A DNA stretch of 33,439 nt from Oribacterium sp. WCC10 (lineage in GTDB: Bacteria > Bacillota > Clostridia > Lachnospirales > Lachnospiraceae). Each line of letters begins with the position of its first letter. Positions within the stretch are counted from its first letter, which is position 1. Both the position numbers and the translations under genes were made by a program. Shown here one piece after another: positions 18,388-27,127 of the stretch. Under the pieces are notes generated by a model. That model did not search any database and had not been told where the DNA came from. It saw only the letters and a list, made by a program, of their open reading frames with translations. The DNA lies in assembly GCF_900113415.1 (NCBI RefSeq), contig NZ_FOPH01000028.1:1-33439 (forward strand), read 5' to 3'.

Positions 18388-19415
18388 AAAGGGGTGATAA
18401 GGAAGCCGTAGAGCTGTCAAAGTATGTTTCTGAATTTCTGGACGGATATGCAGAATTATATCTGACAGGCAGTGTTCACACACTGAAATCATATCGCCTG
18501 GCCCTTGCTTTGTATCTGGAATACCTCGAAGATGGAAAAGATGTCCATTTCAGAAATTTCAGCAAAAAATGCTTTGAAAAACCTTTTCTCGAGGACTGGA
18601 TCAAATGGCTCAAGGAGGTTCGAAACGCATCAAACAGCACCATCAACGTACGGTTAGGTTCTTTAAGGAGATTTATAAAATATCTGTCCGAAAGAAAGCC
18701 AGAGTACCTGTATCTGTATTCTGAAGCCAAATCTGTTGAGCTCTTGAAAACAGAAAAACACAAGATTGAAGGACTGACAAAAGATGCCATTTCAGCTATC
18801 TTGGATGCAGTAGATACATCGACAAAGTCCGGAAAGTTTTATTTCACACTGATCGTATTCCTTTACGCAACCGGTGCACGACTTGATGAAGCTTTATCGC
18901 TCAAGACAGAGAACCTCCATCTGGATGATGTGCACCCCCACGCAACGATTGTAGGTAAGGGTGCTAAAGCACGCACTGTCTACCTGCTTAAGGAAGCGGC
19001 GGACTACCTTGATAAGTACAAAGACATCTTCCTTAAATCAGAAAGAGCCGATGGATACTTCTTCTTTTCCCGAAACGGAGGAAGCAAGGCGAAGCTTAGC
19101 CAGACTGCTGTGCAGAAAGCACTCCATAAATATGCTGCCATTGCCCATGAGGCTTACAATGATGTTCCGCTGGATTTACATGCCCATCAATTCCGTCATG
19201 CAAGAGCATCCCATTGGCTTGACGAAGGGATCAACATTGTGCAGATTTCACATCTGCTCGGACATGAAAGTCTGGAAGTAACGATGCGGTATCTTGATAT
19301 TTCCATCGAGATGGAGGCAAAGGCATTGCTGGCTATACAAAGCGATGAAGACAGAACAACAATGCCAAAATGGATAAATCCTGACGGTACATTAAAAGCA
19401 GCTTGCGGCCTTTAA
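18384..19415 (+). CDS. ritC: Tyrosine recombinase, third gene of RIT trio (RitC-like)
   Basis: A 343-residue recombinase that starts within the stop of the second gene (ATGA overlap). It has an N-terminal SAM-like DNA-binding domain (about residues 10-105) and a catalytic domain with TGARLDEALSL (Arg), HQFRHARASHW (HxxR), LLGHESLEVTMRYLDI (His and nucleophilic Tyr). This is the most XerC/D-like of the three. Its stop is 14 bp before the subterminal box at 19430 of the right end of the element. Confidence 0.88.
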   Translation: MKRGDKEAVELSKYVSEFLDGYAELYLTGSVHTLKSYRLALALYLEYLEDGKDVHFRNFSKKCFEKPFLEDWIKWLKEVRNASNSTINVRLGSLRRFIKYLSERKPEYLYLYSEAKSVELLKTEKHKIEGLTKDAISAILDAVDTSTKSGKFYFTLIVFLYATGARLDEALSLKTENLHLDDVHPHATIVGKGAKARTVYLLKEAADYLDKYKDIFLKSERADGYFFFSRNGGSKAKLSQTAVQKALHKYAAIAHEAYNDVPLDLHAHQFRHARASHWLDEGINIVQISHLLGHESLEVTMRYLDISIEMEAKALLAIQSDEDRTTMPKWINPDGTLKAACGL

Positions 19416-19475
19416 TCATAAAGACTAATCCCAACCTTTTGGTAATTTCAATCTTAACAGTATAAGGTGTATTAC

Positions 19476-19558
19476 AAAAGGTTGGGTATTGATCAAAGAT
19501 TGGTATTATTCGCGAAATCCCAAGGTACGGATTTCGCGAAAGGCTCTTGATATGAGTA
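19476..19558 (-). repeat. Right terminal inverted repeat of the RIT element with recombination core
   Basis: This is the inverted partner of 16020-16102. The palindromic core lies at 19509-19540. Its arms and its CAAGGTAC spacer read in the same direction as at the left end, although the surrounding repeat is inverted. AAAAGGTTGGG is at 19476-19486, exactly mirroring the left end, and another inverted box is at 19430-19440. Confidence 0.85.
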
Positions 19559-19676
19559 ACACATGATAGGCTATTTGCCTTGGCAATAGAGCTCAAAGCG
19601 CCTATTTGTCGCATTGCCGGACAATCATGTGTGATGGAGGCTCATGTCAAGAGCACCGTGGAATAAACTGCTGGCG

Positions 19677-19740
19677 GGTGGTTCTCAAGTATCGGAATGG
19701 TGGCTCTCAAACTCCGGACAGGTGGCTCAACCGACCCCAG
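19677..19740. repeat. Tandem GGTGGCTC-type repeats, probable IS21-family end remnant
   Basis: Two 22-bp imperfect repeats (19677-19698 and 19699-19720) are followed by a partial third copy (from 19721). All begin GGTGG(C/T)TC. Multiple short repeats of this kind at one end are typical of IS21-family elements. No istA or istB gene is nearby, so this looks like an orphan end. The family assignment is from memory of the repeat type and is tentative. Confidence 0.45.
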
Positions 19741-19896
19741 ATTATTTATCTCCGCGAAATCTGTTATTATACAGTGGTATGTTAATTAAGTGACAATCTT
19801 GTTTCTTGATAAAAGCATACTGGATTTTTGATTATTGCGAAAGCTTTAATCTTGGTTCTTTTCATAATTGTTTGTGAGGGAAGATTATGTGGAGGA

Positions 19897-20040
19897 ATGA
19901 TTCAATTGGCAACAAGAGATTTTGAATGGATATCGAGTATATGTGAGAAAGATGGCTTTGAGGTGGAAAAGGTTAAGAAATCCGGCTCTTCAGGGGTAAT
20001 GGTGGGTAAAAAATACCCACAACCCCAGTATTTGTGCTGA
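19897..20040 (+). CDS. Small hypothetical protein (possible remnant)
   Basis: This is a short open frame of 47 residues reading ATRDFEWISSICEKDGF and then a Lys/Gly-rich tail. GTGGAGGA precedes it, but the spacing to the ATG is only one base; a TTG nine codon positions of sequence later (19906) would be better placed. The frame is also open upstream to a TTG at 19828 with a hydrophobic stretch. I do not recognise it. It lies between an IS remnant and a truncated transposase, so it may be a gene fragment. Confidence 0.3.
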   Translation: MIQLATRDFEWISSICEKDGFEVEKVKKSGSSGVMVGKKYPQPQYLC

Positions 20041-20562
20041 TTATGCGGCTTTAAGTTTTCTGTTAGGAAGTGGAACCTTTAAATCTGAGCAAACAAGGTA
20101 TACCATATCCAACATATTTTGAATGTTTCGAAATCCATAAGCCTTACGGATAATCAACTTTATCTTGTTATTAGTTGCTTCAATGCGTGCGTTACTCATA
20201 CCCAGTTTTATGGCATTTAAAATGTGGTCTTTATGCCGTTTGATTTTTTGATACAGTTCTTTGAAAGCAGGTATCCTGCTATGGGATGCCCACCACAGCC
20301 ATCGTTTAAGAGTTGCTTCAGCTTCATCAACATCCTTGATTTTGAGAAGTAAACGAAGCATTTCTTTTAACCGGTAAGCACGATAGAGACGGTCATTATT
20401 TTGGGCAATCATCTCTAATCGTAACTGCTGTTTTTCAGTAAGGTTCTCCGGAGCTTTTCCAAGTGCATAGGCAGAGTTTTTGATTTCTTCTGCTTTCGCT
20501 TTAGCTTTTCTGATAGCGGTGGTCTCGGGATCATTCTCCTTAAGAAATTGGCTCAGCTCCAT
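20041..20562 (-). pseudogene. Truncated ISL3-family transposase (C-terminal part only)
   Basis: The 173-residue frame matches the C-terminal region of ISL3-family transposases: ENLTEKQQLRLEMIAQNN, LYRAYRLKEMLRLLL, then LGMSNARIEATNNKIKLI and IRKAYGFRN (the DDE-type C-terminal Asn/Glu region). Full-length members are about 400-450 residues, so the N-terminal zinc-finger and HTH parts and most of the catalytic core are missing. The first methionine follows sequence with no good ribosome binding site. It is a relic that cannot be active alone. Confidence 0.85.
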
Positions 20563-20583
20563 AAAAAATGGATTTACAGAATA

Positions 20584-20623
20584 AGACCGGTACTGACTGG
20601 ATATTTCTAGGCAGTACCGGTCT
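20584..20623. other. 12-bp perfect inverted repeat (hairpin)
   Basis: The arms AGACCGGTACTG (20584-20595) and CAGTACCGGTCT (20612-20623) are perfectly complementary with a 16-base loop. It sits between the transposase relic and the transporter operon. It is followed by an AT-rich stretch rather than a clean T-run, so it may be an operator or an element end rather than a terminator. Confidence 0.5.
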
Positions 20624-20804
20624 ATATTTATACAATGAATTTATCTATATTCCATTCTAAAATAACAATTAAAAAAGTTACTGGAGTCAATAGGGCGGAT
20701 CAAAATGTCAAAAATTGCAAAGAAAATGATTGACAAGTTTTTCATTATGCATATAATGTTCATAATTCGCAATACGGTACTAAAAATGAACAAGAAAAGC
20801 AAAT

Positions 20805-21692
20805 GTGAACATGATGAACAAAACTATTCCTATCAAAATATCATTGTATATCCTTCCTGCATGTATACCGATGTTACTGTTTTGGTTTATACCCATCTTT
20901 GTAACCTTTGGAATCAGCTTTACCAACTGGGATTATATGACAGAATTAAGCAGGATCAGGTTTCTGGGAGTTAAAAACTATATCTCAATATTCAAAGATA
21001 TCAGGTTTTATCAATGTCTCTTAAATACATTGGCATTCACAATAGGCACGGTCCTGCCTATGATGCTCATCGGATTTACATTAGCACAGCTTATTTATTC
21101 ACACAAAAAAGAGCATCCTATATTCAGGATACTTCTGTTCAGTCCCTGGGTGACACCCACCGTAGCTATATCCATCGTGTGGATTTTCCTTTTTGACACG
21201 GATCAGGGTTTTTTAAATCAAATCCTATCATATCTCAATGTTTCTAAAGTTCCATGGTTAACCAGCTCCAAAGTGGCATTGATATCTGTGATGCTTGTAA
21301 CAGTATGGAAATCAGCAGGTTATGCCATGGTGATCTTTCTGGGAGCTTTACACAGGATACCGAAAAGCCTGTTTGAAGCGGCCTCTATGGATGGTGCAGG
21401 GACACTTGAGAAAATATGGTTCATCACATTACCGGAAATACGGAACACGATTCTGTTTCTGATATTTACAGGAACCGTTAGTTCAATACGGGCCTATGAT
21501 CAGATCCAAATACTCACCCAGGGCGGACCTTCCGGGAGCACCAGAACTTTGATCTACTATTTCTATCAACTGGGATTTGAGGAATTCGATACAGGAAAAG
21601 CCTCAGCCACAGCCATAATTATCCTCATAATTACAGTTTCTATATCAGCAGTTCAATTCATGATTTTGTCAAAAAAGGAGAGCAGTCGATAA
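20805..21692 (+). CDS. Carbohydrate ABC transporter permease (UgpA/MalF type)
   Basis: A 295-residue membrane protein with about six transmembrane segments, the first near residues 10-33 (SLYILPACIPMLLFWFIPIF). It has the permease loop EAASMDGAGTLEKIWFITLPEI, the EAA motif that contacts the ATPase. Length and layout are normal for the sugar/glycerol-phosphate importer class. Several ATG codons cluster at 20805-20816 with no clear ribosome binding site, so the exact start is uncertain. It is followed 13 bp later by the second permease. No ATPase gene is present; these operons often use a shared MsmK/MsmX-type ATPase encoded elsewhere. Confidence 0.9.
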   Translation: MNMMNKTIPIKISLYILPACIPMLLFWFIPIFVTFGISFTNWDYMTELSRIRFLGVKNYISIFKDIRFYQCLLNTLAFTIGTVLPMMLIGFTLAQLIYSHKKEHPIFRILLFSPWVTPTVAISIVWIFLFDTDQGFLNQILSYLNVSKVPWLTSSKVALISVMLVTVWKSAGYAMVIFLGALHRIPKSLFEAASMDGAGTLEKIWFITLPEIRNTILFLIFTGTVSSIRAYDQIQILTQGGPSGSTRTLIYYFYQLGFEEFDTGKASATAIIILIITVSISAVQFMILSKKESSR

Positions 21693-21705
21693 GGGAGGTG
21701 ATCTG

Positions 21706-22533
21706 ATGTCGCAGGTTAAAAACATGGTGAGAAGGGTAATCTTATCCATAGGTTCTTTCATCGCAGTATTCCCGCTGATCTGGATGCTCCTGTCGGGACT
21801 AAACGATTATCTTATGACTTTTGTGCCCGGCAATGGAAAAGGTATTTCTTTCACATTGGAGAATATAGGATATGTACTGTTCCAATCACCGGTACCACTT
21901 TATATAAAAAACAGCATGCTTATCTCTGTAGTTACGTCACTATACCAGATAATCACAGGGGCAATGCTTGCCTATGCACTTACTTTTTTAAAATTCAGGT
22001 GTAAAAAGCTCCTGTACTACATTATCTTTTTTACGTATATGCTGCCTTCAGCAGCTACATATATACCTTCATATATAGTTCTCTCAAAACTTAATCTTCT
22101 GAATACATACAAAGGGCTTATATTATCTCAATCAGTCAGTCTTTTTGGTATATTTCTCCTCAGACAGAATTTCCTTGAGATACCGAAGGACTTTGTAGAT
22201 GCAGCAAAAATTGATGGGGCTACAGACTGGAAAATACTCTGGAAAGTGGTTTTCCCCTTGGCGAGATCTGGATTTATCACCTTCTTTTTACTTTCCTTTA
22301 TCAGTCTATATAACAACTATATGTGGCCGGCGCTTATTACTACTGATTCCAGACTTTATCAGGTTTCCCAGGGAGTGCGGAGCTTCTTTATAGACGATGG
22401 GGCTTACGGAACAAAATGGCCTTTGATAATGGCTGCAGATTCCATCGTTATCCTGCCGCTGGTCCTTATGTATATCTGTGCATCTCATGTCATCATACAT
22501 GGAATATCAGGTGATTCCGGCGTAAAGGGGTAA
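21706..22533 (+). CDS. Carbohydrate ABC transporter permease (UgpE/MalG type)
   Basis: A 275-residue protein starting behind a strong GGGAGGTGATC site. It has six predicted transmembrane segments, beginning with VILSIGSFIAVFPLIWMLLS. The EAA loop reads DAAKIDGATDWKILWKVVFP around residues 165-184. It is the partner of the upstream permease; together they form the channel of a type I importer. The substrate is not specified by the permeases; likely an oligosaccharide or glycerol-phosphate-like compound. Confidence 0.91.
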   Translation: MSQVKNMVRRVILSIGSFIAVFPLIWMLLSGLNDYLMTFVPGNGKGISFTLENIGYVLFQSPVPLYIKNSMLISVVTSLYQIITGAMLAYALTFLKFRCKKLLYYIIFFTYMLPSAATYIPSYIVLSKLNLLNTYKGLILSQSVSLFGIFLLRQNFLEIPKDFVDAAKIDGATDWKILWKVVFPLARSGFITFFLLSFISLYNNYMWPALITTDSRLYQVSQGVRSFFIDDGAYGTKWPLIMAADSIVILPLVLMYICASHVIIHGISGDSGVKG

Positions 22534-22638
22534 AGAAATACTCAAAGACTCATGGGTGTGACAGCTTAAAAAATTGATCGTAATGCAGCGTATTCCGGAC
22601 ATCGCCGCACTTACATATATGAAAAGGAGTTTAATAAC

Positions 22639-23973
22639 ATGAAGATAAGCAGTATAAAAATAAGAAGTCTTAAAAACAACATTAAACGTTTCATTAGTCC
22701 CTTGATTATCCTGTCAGTCATAACTGCAATTTCCGGATGTTCCGGAGAAAATGCTTCGCAGGTTCCAAAGGCAGAAAAGGAGAGGACAGAGATTGAATAC
22801 TGGTATGCCGGCGGAAAAACAGCAGTAAAGGTCATGGCTGACATCATTGATTCCTTCAATGCTTCCCAGGATGAGTATGTGATAAAACCTGTGGTTAAAG
22901 CAAGCTATGATGAAACCTATCAGGGATTGCAGGCAGCATTGGCCGGAAATGTCTCTCCTGATCTTGTGCTTCTTGAAACGGAAGCTTCTCATTATCTGTC
23001 AGGAAAAGGGATTCTGGAAAATGTAGGAGAGCAGCTAAAATCCACTCCTTCATTTTCACTTGATGACTACATTGATGTATTTATTGACAGCTGTAAAGGA
23101 GATAGGGATGAGCTCTATATGTTTCCGGCATACGGAACAACACAGGTGTTTTATTATAATAGGGAAGCCTTTGAGAAAGCAGGTGTGAATCCGGAATCCA
23201 TCAAGAGCTGGCAGGATTTGGCGGATCAAAAAGAGAGGTTTACATCTTCCGGAATAGAGTACGTTTGGGAGCCTATGTGGGGACCGGACAACCTCATTGA
23301 TGTAGCATTTTCCAACGGAGCTTCCATGTTTAGTTCGGATGGCAAGGAAGTCACCATCGATTCCCCGGAGTGGATCCAGGTATTTGAAGCTTTTAGGAAG
23401 TGGATCCATGAGGACAAAATCATGAAGATTCATTCCGGTGGACAAGGCTGGGAGTACTGGTACAAGACTATGGATGATGCCTTGTCCGGAACGGCGGCAG
23501 GTTATACAGGTTCCTCCGGAGACCAGGCAGATCTGGATTTCACTCTTGTTGGCGCTCTGGAGCAGCCGGGTTTCGGTTCCAATGCTTCCAGCCCGACAGC
23601 AGAGGCCAAAGATTTTGTTATCGTCAAATCCTCAAGTGAGAAGGAGAAGACCGGAGCTGCAGCATTTATACGGTACTTTACGAGCCCTGAACAGCAGGCA
23701 GTATGGTCAATGGGAACTGGATATGTACCCGTATGCAAGAATATGGATAGTGTTGAGAGCTATCATAATTATGTGAAAGAGCATCCTGAGATAACAGTTC
23801 CACTCCAACAATCACAGCACGCTTCAGTGCTTCCTATAGACCCAACAGGAGGAAAGATTTACGATGCACTAAAGATCGCAGCTGATCAGGTGGAGCTGGA
23901 GAATATACCGGCGGAAGAAGCATTGTCAGAAGCACAGAAGAAGGCGGAAGAAGCAATGAGAGAGCTGTCATAA
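22639..23973 (+). CDS. ABC transporter substrate-binding lipoprotein (family 1, UgpB-like)
   Basis: A 444-residue secreted protein. A basic N-terminus and hydrophobic stretch (SPLIILSVITA) lead to the lipobox ISGC with lipidated Cys34. The mature protein has the fold signature of extracellular binding proteins: IEYWYAGGKTAVKVMADII, FNASQDEYVI, LAGNVSPDLVLLE, MFPAYGTTQVFYYNREAFEKAG. AGGAG lies before the ATG. An intergenic gap of 105 bp separates it from the permeases. It most resembles glycerol-3-phosphate/sugar binding proteins; the true ligand is unknown. Confidence 0.9.
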   Translation: MKISSIKIRSLKNNIKRFISPLIILSVITAISGCSGENASQVPKAEKERTEIEYWYAGGKTAVKVMADIIDSFNASQDEYVIKPVVKASYDETYQGLQAALAGNVSPDLVLLETEASHYLSGKGILENVGEQLKSTPSFSLDDYIDVFIDSCKGDRDELYMFPAYGTTQVFYYNREAFEKAGVNPESIKSWQDLADQKERFTSSGIEYVWEPMWGPDNLIDVAFSNGASMFSSDGKEVTIDSPEWIQVFEAFRKWIHEDKIMKIHSGGQGWEYWYKTMDDALSGTAAGYTGSSGDQADLDFTLVGALEQPGFGSNASSPTAEAKDFVIVKSSSEKEKTGAAAFIRYFTSPEQQAVWSMGTGYVPVCKNMDSVESYHNYVKEHPEITVPLQQSQHASVLPIDPTGGKIYDALKIAADQVELENIPAEEALSEAQKKAEEAMRELS

Positions 23974-24313
23974 ATCTGGTTCATAAAAAAACATAAAAAT
24001 TTTTGCCGAATAAACATTAGAAACGACCGAAAATACAGTCATAGTACAGTTAAACAATCAAAGACGCATGAACGAAAAAAATCCGAAACGTTCTATCAAT
24101 TACAATTCAAACGGAATAAACAGAGATGACAGATATGTGTACATATCAGCTTCTTATAAGCTTTCACTGGATTATGTTTTGGAAATTCAGAAGAGTATGT
24201 AGAACATATTTATATTATAAAAAAATCCACAGAATATTTATTTGAGAACTACTATAAGGCAAAAAGAACCAATTTGACGAAGGCGTGCTTAATGCTGGCC
24301 GGGAATCATCATG

Positions 24314-24386
24314 GAGTCTGCAAAACGGAGATATATAACTGATAAATCCATATGGGTTTATAGGTTTTATTGAGTTTTGCAGACTC
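24314..24386 (+). terminator. Two-tier hairpin with T-rich tail
   Basis: Arms GAGTCTGCAAAAC (24314-24326) and GTTTTGCAGACTC (24374-24386) pair perfectly over 13 bp, and a second small hairpin (AAATCC/GGGTTT) sits in the loop. A T-rich stretch follows. The structure fits a terminator or a small structured RNA. It is 340 bp past the lipoprotein gene, and nothing else is recognisable in the gene-free stretch 23974-24455. Confidence 0.5.
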
Positions 24387-24455
24387 ATTTTTGTTGTTTT
24401 GGCTCCTGGCGTGGTTGTATTTCCGTTTGAAGGACTCCGTAAAAGGAGTGGAAAT

Positions 24456-24671
24456 ATGAGACAAGAAGACACAAACAGCACATTTTCTGTAGGAAAGAGA
24501 ATCAGGATCATCAGAAAGAGAAAAGGGATGAGTCAGGAGGATCTGGCTGAGAAGATGTTCACTTCCAAGCAAATGATATCTGCATATGAAACAGACAAGA
24601 TAGATATCAAAGTATCGGTACTTAAGGAGTTTGGTAAGGCATTGGAGATATATATGGCGGGGAGGTTGTGA
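24456..24671 (+). CDS. Small XRE-family HTH regulator
   Basis: A 71-residue protein. The ATG at 24456 has AAAGGAG upstream. The helix-turn-helix is at about residues 12-64: GKRIRIIRKRKGMSQEDLAEKM, then SKQMISAYETDK, then KEFGKALEIYM. It is a single-domain DNA-binding protein like many orphan or antitoxin-type regulators. It stands alone between the transporter and the minus-strand repair cassette, so its target is not evident. Confidence 0.82.
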   Translation: MRQEDTNSTFSVGKRIRIIRKRKGMSQEDLAEKMFTSKQMISAYETDKIDIKVSVLKEFGKALEIYMAGRL

Positions 24672-24733
24672 AATATATGTGAGTCAGAAACAGTATAAAT
24701 ATTGTACATGATGAAAAGCTGATGGGCAATTAA

Positions 24734-25360
24734 CTATCCATCAGCTTTTTCTATGACCATATCAGACAGTGAATACCGTATTATCTCATCAGGATTTGAC
24801 GAGGGATTAATCCAATCGTTTATCAGGTTTTCCGGAAGCATGACCGGCATACGGTCATGGATCTTGGCAAGTTCTGCAGTTGGTTCTTTTGTTAATACGA
24901 CAAAAACAGGGTATCCTTCTTCAATTCTGTATAGTCCGCAGAGCCAGGTAATGGTATGCCCTTTAGGCTGAACGGCATATTTTTGTCCTGTCTTCACCTT
25001 CCCATCGATACTTTTCATGTGTTCCCACTCGTAGTAGTAGGAAGCCGGGATGATGCATCTATGGGACATCCATGCATCTTTAAAGGTCGGTTTGATACCG
25101 GCTGTCTCAACCCGCGCATTGAAGAGAGTCCTTTTATTATCTTTTGCAAGAAATCCCCACTGCATTGGAAAAGCACTTCTCTGACCTTTGGAATTTGGAG
25201 CTATGACCGGTACGATATCAGTAGGGCGGACTTCACCATTGGTGATCAATGGTCTCGCGTGTGTATCTATAAATTTCTGGGTAAGCAGGAATCTTGACAC
25301 GAATGCAGTTATGTCAGCTAATTCGGGAAGATCTTTCTCCAAAGCGTATCGTGTGCACAT
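24734..25360 (-). CDS. SRAP/HMCES-type abasic-site protein (YedK-like)
   Basis: A 208-residue protein beginning MCTRYAL, whose Cys2, exposed after removal of Met1, forms the covalent thiazolidine link to abasic sites in single-stranded DNA. Other family motifs are FNARVETAGIKPTFKDAW (Asn and Glu), RCIIPASYYYEW, and the late HDRMPVML with the conserved His. All key positions are present. A strong GAGGAGA site precedes the ATG. It is the last gene of the minus-strand cassette with a Y-family polymerase, a sensible grouping for damage tolerance: one protects abasic sites, the other bypasses lesions. Confidence 0.92.
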   Translation of the reverse strand: MCTRYALEKDLPELADITAFVSRFLLTQKFIDTHARPLITNGEVRPTDIVPVIAPNSKGQRSAFPMQWGFLAKDNKRTLFNARVETAGIKPTFKDAWMSHRCIIPASYYYEWEHMKSIDGKVKTGQKYAVQPKGHTITWLCGLYRIEEGYPVFVVLTKEPTAELAKIHDRMPVMLPENLINDWINPSSNPDEIIRYSLSDMVIEKADG

Positions 25361-25409
25361 GGTATCTCCTCATGATGGTATAGAAGAAATTCCTTACTAT
25401 AGGATTCTA

Positions 25410-25664
25410 TTAAGGGAATTCTACTATAGGCTCAAATTCATGGTTTGTGTATATATCTTCGATTTCTGTCTCAGTCCGTATGAGTTCTTCACTAAATCCC
25501 TTAAGAGCATCAAAAGGACTGAAGATCTTTGCACGTCTTCCCAGATCCATGGGAGGATGTTTTAAGGTAAAACTGTCTGTTTTGTTATGTACCGGCTTCC
25601 CTTTCTCATAGACATGCTTGTATCGGAAGGAGAGAGTCGGAATAAGGTTATCTTCACTATCCAT
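25410..25664 (-). CDS. YolD-like protein
   Basis: An 84-residue protein with the pattern HPPMDLGRRAKIFSPFDALKGF, matching the (H)P-M-x-D-R-A-x-F-x-PF-AL-G motif of YolD-like proteins. These small proteins are typically encoded beside UmuC-type polymerases in Firmicutes and are thought to act as UmuD-like partners or regulators. GGAGAA precedes the ATG. It is a little shorter than usual relatives. It lies between the polymerase and the SRAP gene. Confidence 0.75.
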   Translation of the reverse strand: MDSEDNLIPTLSFRYKHVYEKGKPVHNKTDSFTLKHPPMDLGRRAKIFSPFDALKGFSEELIRTETEIEDIYTNHEFEPIVEFP

Positions 25665-25700
25665 GGTAGTTCTCCGTTTGATATAAGTATATTACATAAT

Positions 25701-25752
25701 AAGAAATAACCAGGATGGCTATTTCTTATGTCCACCAATCTGGTTATTTCTT
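25701..25752 (-). other. 13-bp perfect hairpin at the end of the polymerase gene
   Basis: AAGAAATAACCAG (25701-25713) and CTGGTTATTTCTT (25740-25752) are perfect complements with a 26-base loop. The right arm overlaps the last codons of the polymerase gene. On the transcribed (minus) strand it precedes a short T-rich stretch. It may terminate, attenuate or stabilise the messenger between polymerase and YolD-like genes. Confidence 0.55.
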
Positions 25753-27122
25753 TCGATGGTAGTAGCACCTTCGAGAAGGTTCATACCTTTCAGCATGGCG
25801 TTGGCACCATACTTTGTACGGACATCCAGCAGTGCGGCATGTAATTTCCGTTCCTTATCCTCAGCTTCGTAGTCTGTGAAGAGATCCATCTGATACATAC
25901 CTTTATCATCGACCACATCACAGGCACATATACCAAGTCTCCGCAGAAGTATCCTGTGGTCACTCTTTTTTGCGACATCATCCATAATCTTTCCAATAAC
26001 AAGTTTTGAAGTATTGGTCGCGGTTCTTAAATTTACAGTACCGGTTGAATGAGCAGGATGAATCCGCCCATACCAGTCAATGGCCAGCTTTCCATCATAT
26101 CCCGGAAAGTATTCAAGACTCTTGTAATCATAGCTTATCCACCAGGTGAACCTTTGTGACACAAGATTCTTACGATACATGTCTGCACAAAGGATATCGA
26201 TCATTTCCTTGAATACAATGCAGGCTTCATCATACTTATAGGGTCTTGGAAGTACCTGACCATTGGAAAGGGAATGAGTGTCTGTCTTGTAATGCTTGAT
26301 ATCGTACATTGTGACAGGCTCGATACCCCAGGCATGGTCGATAAGTATCTCGGCATCTATACCGAAGGTCTTATAGAACCATTCCTCATCCCACTGAGTC
26401 CTCTCTGCTATGTCTCCCATGGTATACATATGGTCACGTTCAAGTCTTCTGGCTTTACCCTGACCTATCTGCCAGAAATCGGTGAGAGGCCTGTGATCCC
26501 AGAGAAGATATCTGTAAGAATCTTCCGTAAGTGATGCTATACGTACACCATCTTTGTCTGCCGGAGCCTTTTTAGCGACGATATCCATGGCGACCTTTGC
26601 AAGATAAAGGTTGGTGCCTATTCCAACAGTTGCTGTGATGCCTGTTGTTTTTAAGACATCCCGGATCATGGTCAGTGCCATGACATGGGCAGGTGTTTCT
26701 CCGGATCTCCTTGCAGCTGTCTCATAGAAATGAAGATATGGTGTACAGTCGATGAAACACTCGTCAATGCTGTATACATGAACATCCTCAGATGCTACGT
26801 ATTTAAGGTATATGCCGTAAATCTGTGCAGAGATCTTTTCATACTCAAGCATACGTGGTACAGCAATGATGTATAGTACCTTTGTATGATGGAGTTCTTC
26901 ATATTTCTTTATGGCCTGCTTTGCCTCGAATAACCTTGGACGGCTGGGCACACCGATTGCCTTTAAAGCCGGAGATACAGCGAGACAGATGGTCTGATCA
27001 GTCCTGCTGGCATCAGCAACAAGGAGATTGGCTTTCAGCGGATCATAGCCTCTTGCCACACACTCAACAGATGCATAAAAACTTTTCATATCTATAGCGA
27101 TATAAACACGTTGCAGCTTCAT
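25719..27122 (-). CDS. Y-family DNA polymerase (UmuC/ImpB type)
   Basis: A 467-residue translesion polymerase. The first motif YIAIDMKSFYASVE holds the catalytic Asp and the family-typical Tyr/Phe region, and VYSIDECFIDCT holds the second catalytic Asp and Glu. A helix-hairpin-helix region (DFWQIGQGKARRLERDHM) and a C-terminal little-finger domain (RRLGICACDVVDDKG) follow. Length is normal. The start follows the upstream HAD gene by 5 bp, so they are co-transcribed. LexA-like boxes upstream of that gene suggest SOS control of the set. Confidence 0.92.
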   Translation of the reverse strand: MKLQRVYIAIDMKSFYASVECVARGYDPLKANLLVADASRTDQTICLAVSPALKAIGVPSRPRLFEAKQAIKKYEELHHTKVLYIIAVPRMLEYEKISAQIYGIYLKYVASEDVHVYSIDECFIDCTPYLHFYETAARRSGETPAHVMALTMIRDVLKTTGITATVGIGTNLYLAKVAMDIVAKKAPADKDGVRIASLTEDSYRYLLWDHRPLTDFWQIGQGKARRLERDHMYTMGDIAERTQWDEEWFYKTFGIDAEILIDHAWGIEPVTMYDIKHYKTDTHSLSNGQVLPRPYKYDEACIVFKEMIDILCADMYRKNLVSQRFTWWISYDYKSLEYFPGYDGKLAIDWYGRIHPAHSTGTVNLRTATNTSKLVIGKIMDDVAKKSDHRILLRRLGICACDVVDDKGMYQMDLFTDYEAEDKERKLHAALLDVRTKYGANAMLKGMNLLEGATTIERNNQIGGHKK

Positions 27123-27127
27123 ATCAG

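Larger units (their letters stand above)
16020..19558 (+). mobile_element. Recombinase-in-trio (RIT) element
   Basis: Three consecutive tyrosine recombinase genes, overlapping or separated by 2 bp, lie between imperfect terminal inverted repeats that match without gaps for about 83 bp (16020-16102 against 19476-19558). This is the known layout of RIT elements. Outside these limits the similarity stops. Each end holds a perfect 12-bp palindrome with an 8-bp spacer, and subterminal boxes reading CCCAACCTTTT or its complement. No obvious target-site duplication is visible. The three genes appear intact, so the element may still be active. It separates the defence operon from IS debris. Confidence 0.88.

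Noticed and set aside
20705-20974. An 89-residue frame overlapping the start of the first permease
   Set aside because: It overlaps the real permease gene in another frame and has no family match or good start.
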